From Arthrobacter livingstonensis (GTDB lineage: Bacteria > Actinomycetota > Actinomycetes > Actinomycetales > Micrococcaceae), in the NCBI RefSeq assembly GCF_003219815.1, contig NZ_QJVD01000004.1, positions 124,001-188,000 on the forward strand: a stretch of DNA of 64,000 nt, read 5' to 3'. Shown piece by piece: positions 34,852 to 43,613 of the stretch. Under the pieces are notes generated by a model. That model made no database searches and was not told where the DNA came from. It saw only the letters and a program-made list of their open reading frames with translations. Both the position numbers and the translations under genes were made by a program. The first letter of the stretch is position 1, and the number at the start of each line of letters is the position of its first letter.

Positions 34852-35694
34852 ATGCAACGACGCATGGAAACTGACCGCACCATGACCCGAACGGCGGCAC
34901 TTTCGGCGTTGACGGTGTTGGTCGCGGCACTTTCCCTGGCCGCCTGCGGCGTGTCGATCAGCCCGGCGACCCCCTCACCGCAGGCGGGCGGCACCACCCA
35001 GGCCGGCCCGGCGCCGTCGTCCCCGGGAGGGGCCGGCACCGCAGGCGCCACGGGCACGGCGGGCGCCCCAGGCGGGACCGGCGCGGCGGGCCCCACGAGC
35101 AACCCGTCCGCCAGCCCCTCCGCCGAGCCAACGGCCGCGCAGTGGAAAACGTACACGGACCCCGGCAGGAATGTCAGCTTTGAACTGCCGGCGGACTGGA
35201 TCACGCAGCTGGTAACGGGCAAGGATGCCAAGGGCGTGCGCGTGGAAGTGCGTGACACCTCCGGGGATGTGGTGGCAACCCTGCAAACCCAAATCACCGG
35301 CCTGGGAGGTGCCTGCACGCCCAATTCGATGCGGCCGTACACCGTGATCTCCAGCATCCCGATGCAGATCCCGTCAAACAACCAGGGTGCAGCCGCCGTC
35401 GACCCGCGCTTCGTCTACCGCGTGATCCAGGGCGCCACCCATTTCTACGCCTCCTATGGCATCACGGACCAGTCGGCCGGCAAGGACGGCAGGGCCTGCA
35501 TGGTGTACAACACCGTCCAATCGAAGCAGCTGGGCATCTACATGTTCGGCGATGTCCTGCAGTTCACCAGCGCGCCGGACGGATCGGCGGGCCTGCGCGC
35601 CTTCGCCACCCTTGCCAACGCGCAGGCCTATATGAACACCAGCGAATACCTCAACGTGCAGCGGATGGTCACGTCGCTGAAGTCGCTGGGCTGA
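34852..35694 (+). CDS. Secreted lipoprotein, unknown function
   Basis: A 280-residue predicted lipoprotein. The signal peptide has a hydrophobic core and the lipobox LSLAAC (cysteine about 33), followed by a 60-residue Gly/Ala/Pro/Thr-rich linker and a folded domain (about 95-280) beginning FELPADWITQL, with two cysteines that may pair. I recognise no named family, although the layout resembles substrate-free surface lipoproteins of actinobacteria. ATG 34852 has AGGAG 6 nt before it. It converges on the MarR gene with a 26-bp overlap of the coding ends. Confidence 0.78.
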   Translation: MQRRMETDRTMTRTAALSALTVLVAALSLAACGVSISPATPSPQAGGTTQAGPAPSSPGGAGTAGATGTAGAPGGTGAAGPTSNPSASPSAEPTAAQWKTYTDPGRNVSFELPADWITQLVTGKDAKGVRVEVRDTSGDVVATLQTQITGLGGACTPNSMRPYTVISSIPMQIPSNNQGAAAVDPRFVYRVIQGATHFYASYGITDQSAGKDGRACMVYNTVQSKQLGIYMFGDVLQFTSAPDGSAGLRAFATLANAQAYMNTSEYLNVQRMVTSLKSLG

Positions 35695-36226
35695 CCGGGT
35701 CCGGGCCGGTCGGCGCAGTGCCGGCTTGCCCAGTGCCGGCTTGCCCATGGCCGGTGTGCGCAGCGCCGGCAGCCCTTTCGGCCACCGCGGCCCGCAGCTT
35801 GCCGGTGAGCTCCAGCAGCTGCTGCAGCTCGGTGTCGCTGAGGCCTTCCTCCATGACGTTCATTATGTTCTGCACATGCGCCCGGCCCACGTCCTTCTGC
35901 AGGGCCGCGCCCGCCTCGGTGAGTCCGATCAACACGCCGCGCCGGTCGTCGTCGGGCGTCCTGCGCTGAACCAGGCCGCGTGCCTCCAACCGCTCCACGA
36001 GGCGCGAAATGCTGGGCTGGGTAAGCAGGACGTTGTCGTTGAGCTCGTTCAGGCGGAGCCAGCCAGTGGGGCAGCGCGAGAGGTTGAACAGGACGTCGTA
36101 CTCGCGGCTGCCCACCTTCTTGAAAACCGGTTCCTTGTGGAGTTCGCGCATCACGGCCACCTGTGAGCGGAGCAGCGATTCCCACGCTTCCGTGGCCAGG
36201 CGGCGGTGCGCCGCGGCGGAGATCAT
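35669..36226 (-). CDS. MarR family transcriptional regulator
   Basis: A 185-residue MarR regulator: winged helix with YDVLFNLSRCPTGWLRLNELND, LTQPSISRLVERLEARGLVQRR (recognition helix) and the wing TPDDDRRGVLIGLTEAG, then a dimerisation helix and a disordered Gly/Thr/Pro tail. The start overlaps the stop of the flavin monooxygenase gene in ATGA, so both are in one operon, which it probably controls from the promoter at 37418-37446. The ligand is unknown. Confidence 0.9.
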   Translation of the reverse strand: MISAAAHRRLATEAWESLLRSQVAVMRELHKEPVFKKVGSREYDVLFNLSRCPTGWLRLNELNDNVLLTQPSISRLVERLEARGLVQRRTPDDDRRGVLIGLTEAGAALQKDVGRAHVQNIMNVMEEGLSDTELQQLLELTGKLRAAVAERAAGAAHTGHGQAGTGQAGTAPTGPDPVSPATSAT

Positions 36227-37380
36227 GCCCCGGCTCCCTTTGTGGCACTCCCTGCGGCGGAACCATCTTCCACAGCCGTGGCCTGTTCGACGCCGGACGC
36301 CGGCTTGGCCGCCTTGGCCGCCTTGCGCGCGGCGAAGGTGGGGGCGTCCGGGATGGTGGCCGGCCGGTTGGCGGCAAACTCCTTGCGAAGCGTGGGCAGC
36401 ACCTCCGAGCCGAACAGGTCCAGCTGTTCCAGCACGGTCTTCAACGGCAGGCCGGCATGGTCCACCAGGAACAATTGGCGCTGGTAGTCCCCGAAGTAGT
36501 CGCGGAAGGTCAGCGTCTTTTCGATCATTTCCGCCGGGCTGCCCACCGTCAGTGGAGTCTGTGAGGTGAAGTCCTCCATCGACGGGCCGTGGCCGTACAC
36601 CGGGGCGTTGTTGAAGTACGGGCGGAACTCGTTGACGGCGTCCTGCGAGTTCTTCCGGATGAAGAACTGCCCGCCCAGGCCGACAATGGCCTGCTCCGGC
36701 GTGCCGTGGCCGTAGTGCGCGTAGCGCTCACGGTAAAGGTTGATCAGCTGGATGTAGTGTTCCTTGGGCCAGAAGATGTTGTTGGCAAAGAACCCGTCGC
36801 CGTAATAAGCGGCGATTTCCGCAACCTGGGGCGTGCGGATTGCGCCGTGCCAGACGAAGGGGGCAACGCCGTCGAGCGGGCGGGGCGTTGCGGTGAATCC
36901 GCGCAGAGGCGTGCGGAACTTGCCCTCCCAGTTCACCACTTCCTCATCCCACAGGCGGCGCAGCAGCGCGTAGTTTTCTACTGTCAACTCCACGGAGTCC
37001 TGGTTGTTCTTGCCAAACCACGGGTAGACGGCGCCCATGTTGCCGCGGCCCAGGACCAGGTCCACACGGCCCTCGGCCAGGTGCTGCAGCGTGGCGAAGT
37101 CCTCGGCGATCTTGACCGGGTCATTGGTGGTGATCAGCGTGGTGGCTGTGGAGAGGATGATCTTCTCGGTCTGCGCGGCAATGTAGCCCAGGATGGCGGT
37201 GGGGGAGCTGGGGTAGAAGGGCGGGTTGTGGTGCTCGCCCGTGGCAAACACGTCCATGCCAATGTCCTCGGCGTGCTTGGCGATGGTGGTGATGGCCTTC
37301 AGGCGCTCATGTTCGGTGGGAATGCGGCCCGTGGTGGGATCCATGGTGATGTCGCCGACGCTGAAAATTCCGAACTGCAT
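36223..37380 (-). CDS. LLM class flavin-dependent oxidoreductase
   Basis: A luciferase-like monooxygenase family enzyme of 385 residues that uses FMNH2 or F420H2; the substrate is unknown. The barrel core is intact: FGIFSVGD at strand 1, FATGEHHNPPFYPSSPTAI, LSTATTLITTNDPVKIAEDFATLQHLAEGRVDLVLGRGN, and VGSPAEMIEKTL near the end. The C-terminal 40 residues are a low-complexity Ala/Lys tail. ATG 37380 has AAGGAG 7 nt upstream; the frame extends further but without homology. First gene of the operon with marR. Confidence 0.9.
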   Translation of the reverse strand: MQFGIFSVGDITMDPTTGRIPTEHERLKAITTIAKHAEDIGMDVFATGEHHNPPFYPSSPTAILGYIAAQTEKIILSTATTLITTNDPVKIAEDFATLQHLAEGRVDLVLGRGNMGAVYPWFGKNNQDSVELTVENYALLRRLWDEEVVNWEGKFRTPLRGFTATPRPLDGVAPFVWHGAIRTPQVAEIAAYYGDGFFANNIFWPKEHYIQLINLYRERYAHYGHGTPEQAIVGLGGQFFIRKNSQDAVNEFRPYFNNAPVYGHGPSMEDFTSQTPLTVGSPAEMIEKTLTFRDYFGDYQRQLFLVDHAGLPLKTVLEQLDLFGSEVLPTLRKEFAANRPATIPDAPTFAARKAAKAAKPASGVEQATAVEDGSAAGSATKGAGA

Positions 37381-37417
37381 GGGGTGCTCCTTCATCTCCC
37401 GGCGATGGCCCGAGATA

Positions 37418-37446
37418 TATACGTTTGCATCTAATATACGGTTCAA
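37418..37446 (-). promoter_or_regulatory. Promoter and candidate MarR operator
   Basis: On the minus strand TTGAAC (37446-37441) is followed after 17 bp by CGTATA (37423-37418). The spacer and flanks are AT-rich, unlike the surroundings, and contain ATATACG twice (plus strand 37417-37423 and 37434-37440) and TTTGCATCTAA. A repressor bound here would block the luciferase-like monooxygenase/marR operon. Confidence 0.55.
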
Positions 37447-37637
37447 CCCGGACCGGCGCCAATATGTTCCCCGGACGCCCGGCGGGGCGCGGACCTGCCG
37501 GACGTCCCCCGATGGGGATATTTTGCCGGGCCGCTCCGTTGTTCCGGCCCGCCGCCGCCGCGGGGTTACCGGTGGGTACTAGGATGCTCATCAAGCGACA
37601 CTGTTGGCGGTATCACAACCTGGCCGGGAGGCTTTTC

Positions 37638-39113
37638 GTGGATCCAAGTCAAGTACGTCCCCTGCGGCCAGGCCTGCAGGCGGGGCCCACAGCGGCCGCC
37701 GTTGTCGGCTTCCTGGTGCTGGTGGAAATTACCAGCGGTGTCCTGCAAGGCTATTACACGCCGCTGCTGACGGACATCGCCCGGTTCCTGGGCATCCACG
37801 ACGCCGACGTGAACTGGTTTGAGGCCGCCCAGCTCATGGTCAGCGCGTTGGTGGTCCCGGTTCTGGCCAAACTGGGCGACATGGTGGGCCACCGCAGGGT
37901 GCTGCTCGTCTCCACGGCGCTGACCGCCGCCGCATCCTGGGGCGTGGCGTTTGCGCCGAATTTCTGGCTCTTCCTCACCGCCTGGGCGCTGCAGGGCATA
38001 TACGTGGTCTGGCTGCCGCTGGAGATAGCACTCATCTACAGCCGCTCCCACCAGCGGCCCGACGGCGCGGCCCTGACCCGTAAGGCGGCCGGCATCCTGG
38101 TGGCCGGACTGGAATTTGGTGTCATTGTGGGAGCCCTGGCCGGCGGCTTCATTGGTGGGGCGCTGCCGGGCCGGCTCTGGCTCACACTCATGGTTCCGGC
38201 CATTGCCGTTACGCTGTGCTTCTTCGTGATCCTCATTGGCGTGCCCGAATCCGCCAACCGCACGGGCGGCCGGGTCGACACCATGGGGTTGGTCCTGCTC
38301 TCCCTGGCGTTGCTGCTCATCACCGCCGGGCTGACCTTCATGCGCATCAACGGCCCGGGCACCTGGTGGGCGTGGGCCGCCGTCGTACTGGGGCTGGCCA
38401 CGCTGGTGCCCTTTACCCGGCACGAACTGGGCCACAAGGACCCCATGGTGGACATCCGCCTCCTGCGCCAGCCCAGCATGTGGCCCGTGCAGCTCACGGC
38501 GTTCTTGTTTGGCGTCTCCGTGCTCGGGGCGCAGGCGCCGCTGTCCACATTTGCCCGGACCGACCCGGGCGAGGTGGGGTACGGGCTGGGCGCCAGCTCG
38601 GGGCTGGTCTCGATCCTGATCGGCGTCTACGTCCTGGGGCTGCTGGTGGGGGCGCTGCTGTACCCGGTCGTGACGAAATGGACCACGCCGCGGATTACCT
38701 TGATGGCGGCGGCGTTCCTGGTGGCGGTGGGCTACCTGCTCTTCCTGCCCTTCCACGGGTCCATGGAGCAGGTGCTGGTCAACATGGTCATTGCGGGAGT
38801 GGGCAGCGGGGCGCTGGTGGCCGCGTTGCCGTCCGCCGCGGCAGCAGCGGCGCCGCTGACCCAAACCGGCATGGCGACCGGGCTGACGAACGCCACAAAG
38901 ACCGTGGGCGGGGCGTTCGCCTCATGCATCTTTGGCATCGCCCTTGCGGGTTCGGCGCTCGGGTCGCTGACCGCCGGGTCCGGCAGCACGGCGGCGCCGC
39001 TGGCCGGCTACATGCTGGTGTGGGCCATCTGCGGCGTGACGGCCCTGGTCGCCGCCGTGGCACTGTACTTTGTGCCGAGGCTGGCCTTTGACGCCACCCT
39101 CCCCGCCCCTTAG
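37638..39113 (+). CDS. MFS transporter, DHA2-like with 14 helices
   Basis: A 491-residue major facilitator with 14 hydrophobic segments, the layout of the DHA2 drug:proton antiporters. Motif A is in KLGDMVGHRRVLL and motif C-like sequence in GILVAGLEFGVIVGALAGG. Drug or metabolite efflux is likely. GTG 37638 is chosen because GGGAGG lies 6 nt upstream; the longer frame before it has no homology. It is divergent from the monooxygenase/marR operon and could be co-regulated. Its stop is 3 bp from the convergent DUF559-type gene. Confidence 0.87.
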   Translation: MDPSQVRPLRPGLQAGPTAAAVVGFLVLVEITSGVLQGYYTPLLTDIARFLGIHDADVNWFEAAQLMVSALVVPVLAKLGDMVGHRRVLLVSTALTAAASWGVAFAPNFWLFLTAWALQGIYVVWLPLEIALIYSRSHQRPDGAALTRKAAGILVAGLEFGVIVGALAGGFIGGALPGRLWLTLMVPAIAVTLCFFVILIGVPESANRTGGRVDTMGLVLLSLALLLITAGLTFMRINGPGTWWAWAAVVLGLATLVPFTRHELGHKDPMVDIRLLRQPSMWPVQLTAFLFGVSVLGAQAPLSTFARTDPGEVGYGLGASSGLVSILIGVYVLGLLVGALLYPVVTKWTTPRITLMAAAFLVAVGYLLFLPFHGSMEQVLVNMVIAGVGSGALVAALPSAAAAAAPLTQTGMATGLTNATKTVGGAFASCIFGIALAGSALGSLTAGSGSTAAPLAGYMLVWAICGVTALVAAVALYFVPRLAFDATLPAP

Positions 39114-39116
39114 GGT

Positions 39117-40052
39117 TCAGGATGGGCGCCAGCCGCGATCCCACAACGCGTCGCGGACCTTGCGTACGGCTTCTTTGGCGTCGTTGGCCATGTGGCCCTT
39201 CATGATGCGCACCTCTTTCCAACCGGAGCTGGCATAGTCTTCCTCTCGGCTGACGTCCCGTTCCACCTGCCGCGGATCGGCGTGCGTGCCGCCGTCGTAT
39301 TCCACGGCGACTTTGTAATCCGGATACGACTGGTCGGGTGTGCGCTCCACGCCAGCAGCGAGCTTTGTTTTGGCATTGAGCAGGGGCTCAGGCAGCCCGG
39401 CGTACCCGCAGGCCAGACGGAGTTTGGTTTCCTGCGGAGAGTCAGAGCCGACACGTGCCAATCGGAGCGCCTCGCGTGCTTTGACTATGCCTGGTGTCCC
39501 CGGGTGCCTTTCCAACAGGATGGCCAGCTCTGCCATAGTGGCGTACGGCTTGGTGCGTCCTTCAAATTCGGGCCGGGGAATGCGGACGAGATGATCGGCG
39601 ACCACCACCAGTTCATCGACACACATCTTCCGGGCACAGTCCAGCCAGGTCCTGGTGCGGGTCGTGATCCACAGGCCATTGAAAAAGCAGACTTCGTCGT
39701 TCCGAAACATGGTCCGGTGGCCAACGACTCCGAGCCGCCGTGCGGGCACGTGTGGATACTGGCGCGAGATGTGCAATGCCCTGCCTCCCACTCCGGGAAG
39801 GAAGCCCGGAAATTGCCAAATCGCGAAGGCGGTGGCATGGGATGTTGCCGAATAGCCAGTGACCAAGGTGTAAGGCCGGGTGAGAAGCGCAAGGGGGACG
39901 TCGGCGTCGTTCTTCAGTGACTTGATGCCGCGGCTGAGGGTGAGAACGTCACGATGGCACAACTCTCCGTAACTCGCGCCCCTCTCCAGTGCCTCGGCAA
40001 CAGTGAAGGGCGCCGTGCGCAGAATTTCGGGGAGTCGATCAAGCCGTGGCAT
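39117..40052 (-). CDS. DUF559/PD-(D/E)xK-fold protein, orphan AbiEi-like type
   Basis: A 311-residue protein of the actinobacterial group with an AbiEi-like middle and a restriction-endonuclease-like C-terminus. The middle has SHATAFAIWQFPGF and ALHISRQYP. The C-terminus (about 205-311) reads SPQETKLRLA, then PDYKVAVEYDGGTHADPRQ and SGWKEVRIMKG, the order of acidic and basic residues seen in Vsr/DUF559 nuclease folds. Whether it cuts DNA is unknown. No toxin partner (AbiEii) is adjacent. Just upstream lies the 67-bp palindrome at 40119-40185. A second gene of this general type is at 58444-59445. Confidence 0.7.
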   Translation of the reverse strand: MPRLDRLPEILRTAPFTVAEALERGASYGELCHRDVLTLSRGIKSLKNDADVPLALLTRPYTLVTGYSATSHATAFAIWQFPGFLPGVGGRALHISRQYPHVPARRLGVVGHRTMFRNDEVCFFNGLWITTRTRTWLDCARKMCVDELVVVADHLVRIPRPEFEGRTKPYATMAELAILLERHPGTPGIVKAREALRLARVGSDSPQETKLRLACGYAGLPEPLLNAKTKLAAGVERTPDQSYPDYKVAVEYDGGTHADPRQVERDVSREEDYASSGWKEVRIMKGHMANDAKEAVRKVRDALWDRGWRPS

Positions 40053-40118
40053 GCCATCATCATGGCAATTCCGGCGGCCGGCCGTTTAAGTTATCCACAG
40101 GTCGCCGCCTCCTGCGAT

Positions 40119-40185
40119 CTGTGTTGCAGTTGTTGGACGAATACCCGTCGAAATGCGGTATTTTCATCCAACAACTGCAACACAG
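40119..40185. repeat. 67-bp palindrome, copy B (related to 2664-2730)
   Basis: Perfect 19-bp arms (CTGTGTTGCAGTTGTTGGA at 40119-40137 and its inverse complement at 40167-40185) enclose an inner AATACC/GGTATT pair. It lies between the RND gene end and the DUF559-type gene start, so it may terminate the RND message. It shares length, architecture and GCAGTTGTTGGACG with copy A. Confidence 0.85.
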
Positions 40186-40203
40186 AATCTGGGGTGGAGG
40201 GGG

Positions 40204-43200
40204 TCAGTCGGCGGCGCGGCGGCCGCGGATCTTCGGAATGGCACCCGTGGTCCAGTCCTGGAACTCCGGCTTCTTCGACGTGCTGGCGGTGCCGGATGTG
40301 CCGTCGGCCCCGGCGGCATTGGAAGAACCAGCCGTGCGGGAAGTGCCGGCAGTGCCGGAAGGTGCCGAGCCCGCAGACGAAGCGGGCCTGTGCACCACCT
40401 TCAGGGCCTTGAGCTGTTCCCGCCGTTCCTTGCGGCCCTCCACGAGCCGGTACAGCACGGGCACCAGCACCAGGGTCAGGAGCGTGGAGGACACGAGCCC
40501 GCCCACCACCACGATGGCCAGCGGCTGCGAAATGAATCCGCCGCCGCCCGTCACGCCCAGAGCCATCGGCGTCAGGGCAAAAATGGTGGCCAGCGCCGTC
40601 ATGAGAATGGGACGCAGGCGCTGCCGGGCTCCATGTTCAATGGCGTCGGCCACGTTCATGGCAGGCCTGTCGCCGGCGGGCCGCCGGTACTGGTTGATCA
40701 GGTCGATGAGCACAATGGCGTTCGTGACCACGATTCCCACCAGCATCAACATGCCGATCAACGACGCCAGGCCCAGCGGCACGCGCGTGATGAGCAGCAG
40801 CGCGATGGCGCCGGTGGCTGCAAACGGGATGGACACCAGCAGGATCAATGGCTGGATGAGGGACTTGAACGCGGCCACCATGATCACGTAGACGATCGCA
40901 ATGGCCGCCAGCAAGGCCAGGCCCAGCTGCCGGAACGAATCCGCCTGTTGGGTGGCGGCACCGCCGATCGTGGCGATGGCCCCGGCCGGGAGCTTCACGG
41001 AATCGAGCTTCTTCGCCACCTCGGCGCTGAGCGAGCCCAGCGAATTGGCATCCGGCGTCACCGAGACGGTGGCGGTGCGTTGGCCGTTGGAGGAGGTGAT
41101 GGTCAGCGGAGTGTCCACCTGCTGCACTGTGGCCACCGAGCTCAGGGGCACCGGCCCCGCGGCTGTTGGAATCTTGGCTGCGGCAAGGGCCGCCACGGAC
41201 TCGAAGGTCTTCCCGAGCCCCACCTGCACCTTGTAATCGGTGGTGTCTATGCGCACTGTTCCGCCCGGGATGGGGCTGACCGTAGCGGCCAGCAGTCCGG
41301 TGATCTGGGATTCGTCGAGCCCTGCCGCGACGGCCTTGGCCCGGTCCACGCTGACCTGCACCACGGGTTGTGCACCGGAGAGGTTGCTGGAGACGGACTG
41401 CGCGCCGGCCAGGCCGGTCATGGCCTTCACCAGGGTGTCGGAGGCGTCCTGCAGTTCGGCGCCGGTGCCGGCCTTGACCGTGACGTCGACAGTATTTGAG
41501 GTGCCAAAGCCTCCGCCGGATGAGCCCAGGGCAACGGCGCCGGCGTCCTTGACCTTGGCCACGGCGTTCCTGACGGTGTCCTGCAGTTTCACCTGATCGG
41601 CGTTGGGATCGGTGATGACCTGGAAGGTGGCGCTGGAGGCGCCGGAGGACCGCAGCGCGGAGAAGCCGCTGGAGCTGTTGCCGACGGTGACCTGCACGTC
41701 CTCGACGCCGGAAATGCCCCTGAGTACCGATTCCACCTTCTTCGCCGCACTGTCCGTGGCGTCCAGGCTGGTGCCGGCCGGCAGGCTTTGATTGACCGTC
41801 AGGCTGTTCTGGCCGGTGTCCCCGAGCAGGTTCGTGGGCAGCAGCGGGGTCATGGCCAGCGTGGCACCGAGGATGATGACGCCGGCCACCAGCGTGTATA
41901 CAGGGTGTTTCTGCGTCTTGGCCAGGATGGGAAGGTAACCCCGCTGCAGCCAGGAGCCGCGCTCCTTCTCTTCCACGACGCGAAGAAGGGCCTGCCCGGC
42001 CAAGGTGGTTCCGGCGTCGTCCGCCTTCCCACCGGTTACCGTCCCGGCATCAGCAACGGGAGCGGCGGGCGACTTCAGGAACCAGTACGCCAGCACCGGC
42101 ACAATGGTCAGCGACACCAGCAGCGAGGCCACCAGCGCAAAGGTCACGGTCAGCGCGAACGGCCGGAACAGTTCCCCGGCCAGGCTGCCCACAAAGGCGA
42201 TGGGCAGGAACACGGCAACGGTGGTCAGCGTGGAGGCCGTCACGGCGCCGGCCACCTCGCGGATGGCCGAAAGGATGGCGGACTTCTTATCCTCCCCATA
42301 GCTCATGTGCCGTTTGATGTTTTCAATCACCACAATGGAATCGTCCACCACCCGGCCAATAGCGATGGTCAGCGCGCCCAGGGTCAGGATGTTCAGCGAA
42401 TAGCCTGTGGCCCACAACCCAATGAACGTCACCAGCAGTGAGAGCGGGATGGAGATGGCCGTGACCAGGGTGGAGCGCACAGAGAGCAGGAAAATTAGGA
42501 TCACGACGACAGCGAAGCCCAGCCCCAGCAATCCCTCCTGGGTGAGGTCGTCAATGGACTTCACAATGAACGGGGCCTGGTCCAGGACGGTGGTGAACTT
42601 GGTGTTGTGACCCAGGGACGCCTGGATCTGCGGCAGCTGCGCGTTGATCTCGTGCGAGACCGTGACGGTGTCCGCTTCAGGGGTCTTGGTGATGGACAGC
42701 GCCAGCGTGGGCTTGCCGTTGGTGCGGGTGATGGAGGTGGTGGGATCGTCTGCCAGGGCAACGCTGGCCACGGAGCCGATGGTCGGTGCGGTAGCGGCCT
42801 TGCTGCCGGCCAGCGGAAGGGCCTTGACGGCGTAAAGGGAATCGACGGGGCTGCCGGCCTGGATGGGCAGGGTGAGCCCGTTGTTGCTCAGCGAGCCGAC
42901 AGGCACCAGTGTGCCGTTGTCCTTCAACGCCGTGGTGATGGCGCCGGCGTTCAGGCCGGCCGCCGCCATCTTGGCGGCGTCGGGCAGGATGGCGATGTGC
43001 TGGGAATTGGCGCCGGTGACGTCCGCGCTGCGTACGCCCGCGATCTTCATCAACGCCGGCACCGCCAGCTGCTGCAGATTGGTGTTCAGGGCGGCCAGGT
43101 CCTGGTTGGAGGACACGGCCAGGAACACGATCGGGAAATCAGCGATGCTGCCGGCGATGGTCTGCGGCTGCACTCCGTCCGGCAGGCTGGCCGAGGTATT

Positions 43201-43542
43201 GGAAATGGCCCGGTCGATCTGGTTCCGCGCCCGGTCCAGGTTGGTGCCGTAGCTGAAGGAGAGGTTAATGGTGGAGATGCCGCTGCGGGAGGTGGACGTG
43301 CTGCCCTCCAGGCCTTCGACGGCGTTCAGTGCGGCTTCCAGCGGTGCGCCGACCTGTTTGTCCACCACCTCCGGGGACGCCCCCGGCATGGCTGAGACCA
43401 CGGTGATCTGCGGGAAGTCGATGGAGGGGATGAGTTCCTGCTTGAGCGAACTGAGCGTGATGACGCCGAACACCACCGCGAAGACGGTGATCAGCGCAAT
43501 CAGCGCCCGGTTCCCAAGGGACATCCGTGCCAAACGAAACAT
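40204..43542 (-). CDS. RND efflux transporter, HAE1/SwrC-like
   Basis: A 1112-residue resistance-nodulation-division pump with the duplicated AcrB-type architecture: helix 1 at residues 14-32, a large periplasmic-type loop, helices 2-6 containing the proton-relay LTIAIGRVVDDSIVVIENIK, a second helix and loop, and helices 8-12 with MLVGIVVTNAIVLIDLINQ. In Gram-positive bacteria such proteins work without an outer-membrane partner and export lipopeptides or drugs. A 60-residue Gly/Ser/Thr-rich tail ends it. ATG 43542 is preferred over the TTG at 43545 because GGGAG precedes it. No membrane-fusion partner is adjacent. Confidence 0.92.
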   Translation of the reverse strand: MFRLARMSLGNRALIALITVFAVVFGVITLSSLKQELIPSIDFPQITVVSAMPGASPEVVDKQVGAPLEAALNAVEGLEGSTSTSRSGISTINLSFSYGTNLDRARNQIDRAISNTSASLPDGVQPQTIAGSIADFPIVFLAVSSNQDLAALNTNLQQLAVPALMKIAGVRSADVTGANSQHIAILPDAAKMAAAGLNAGAITTALKDNGTLVPVGSLSNNGLTLPIQAGSPVDSLYAVKALPLAGSKAATAPTIGSVASVALADDPTTSITRTNGKPTLALSITKTPEADTVTVSHEINAQLPQIQASLGHNTKFTTVLDQAPFIVKSIDDLTQEGLLGLGFAVVVILIFLLSVRSTLVTAISIPLSLLVTFIGLWATGYSLNILTLGALTIAIGRVVDDSIVVIENIKRHMSYGEDKKSAILSAIREVAGAVTASTLTTVAVFLPIAFVGSLAGELFRPFALTVTFALVASLLVSLTIVPVLAYWFLKSPAAPVADAGTVTGGKADDAGTTLAGQALLRVVEEKERGSWLQRGYLPILAKTQKHPVYTLVAGVIILGATLAMTPLLPTNLLGDTGQNSLTVNQSLPAGTSLDATDSAAKKVESVLRGISGVEDVQVTVGNSSSGFSALRSSGASSATFQVITDPNADQVKLQDTVRNAVAKVKDAGAVALGSSGGGFGTSNTVDVTVKAGTGAELQDASDTLVKAMTGLAGAQSVSSNLSGAQPVVQVSVDRAKAVAAGLDESQITGLLAATVSPIPGGTVRIDTTDYKVQVGLGKTFESVAALAAAKIPTAAGPVPLSSVATVQQVDTPLTITSSNGQRTATVSVTPDANSLGSLSAEVAKKLDSVKLPAGAIATIGGAATQQADSFRQLGLALLAAIAIVYVIMVAAFKSLIQPLILLVSIPFAATGAIALLLITRVPLGLASLIGMLMLVGIVVTNAIVLIDLINQYRRPAGDRPAMNVADAIEHGARQRLRPILMTALATIFALTPMALGVTGGGGFISQPLAIVVVGGLVSSTLLTLVLVPVLYRLVEGRKERREQLKALKVVHRPASSAGSAPSGTAGTSRTAGSSNAAGADGTSGTASTSKKPEFQDWTTGAIPKIRGRRAAD

Positions 43543-43613
43543 CAATACACTCCCACTGCGTTATGCCGGTTCCGTGTGGCCCGCCGGTCCCCTGGGTCCT
43601 GCCGGAAGGAGCT

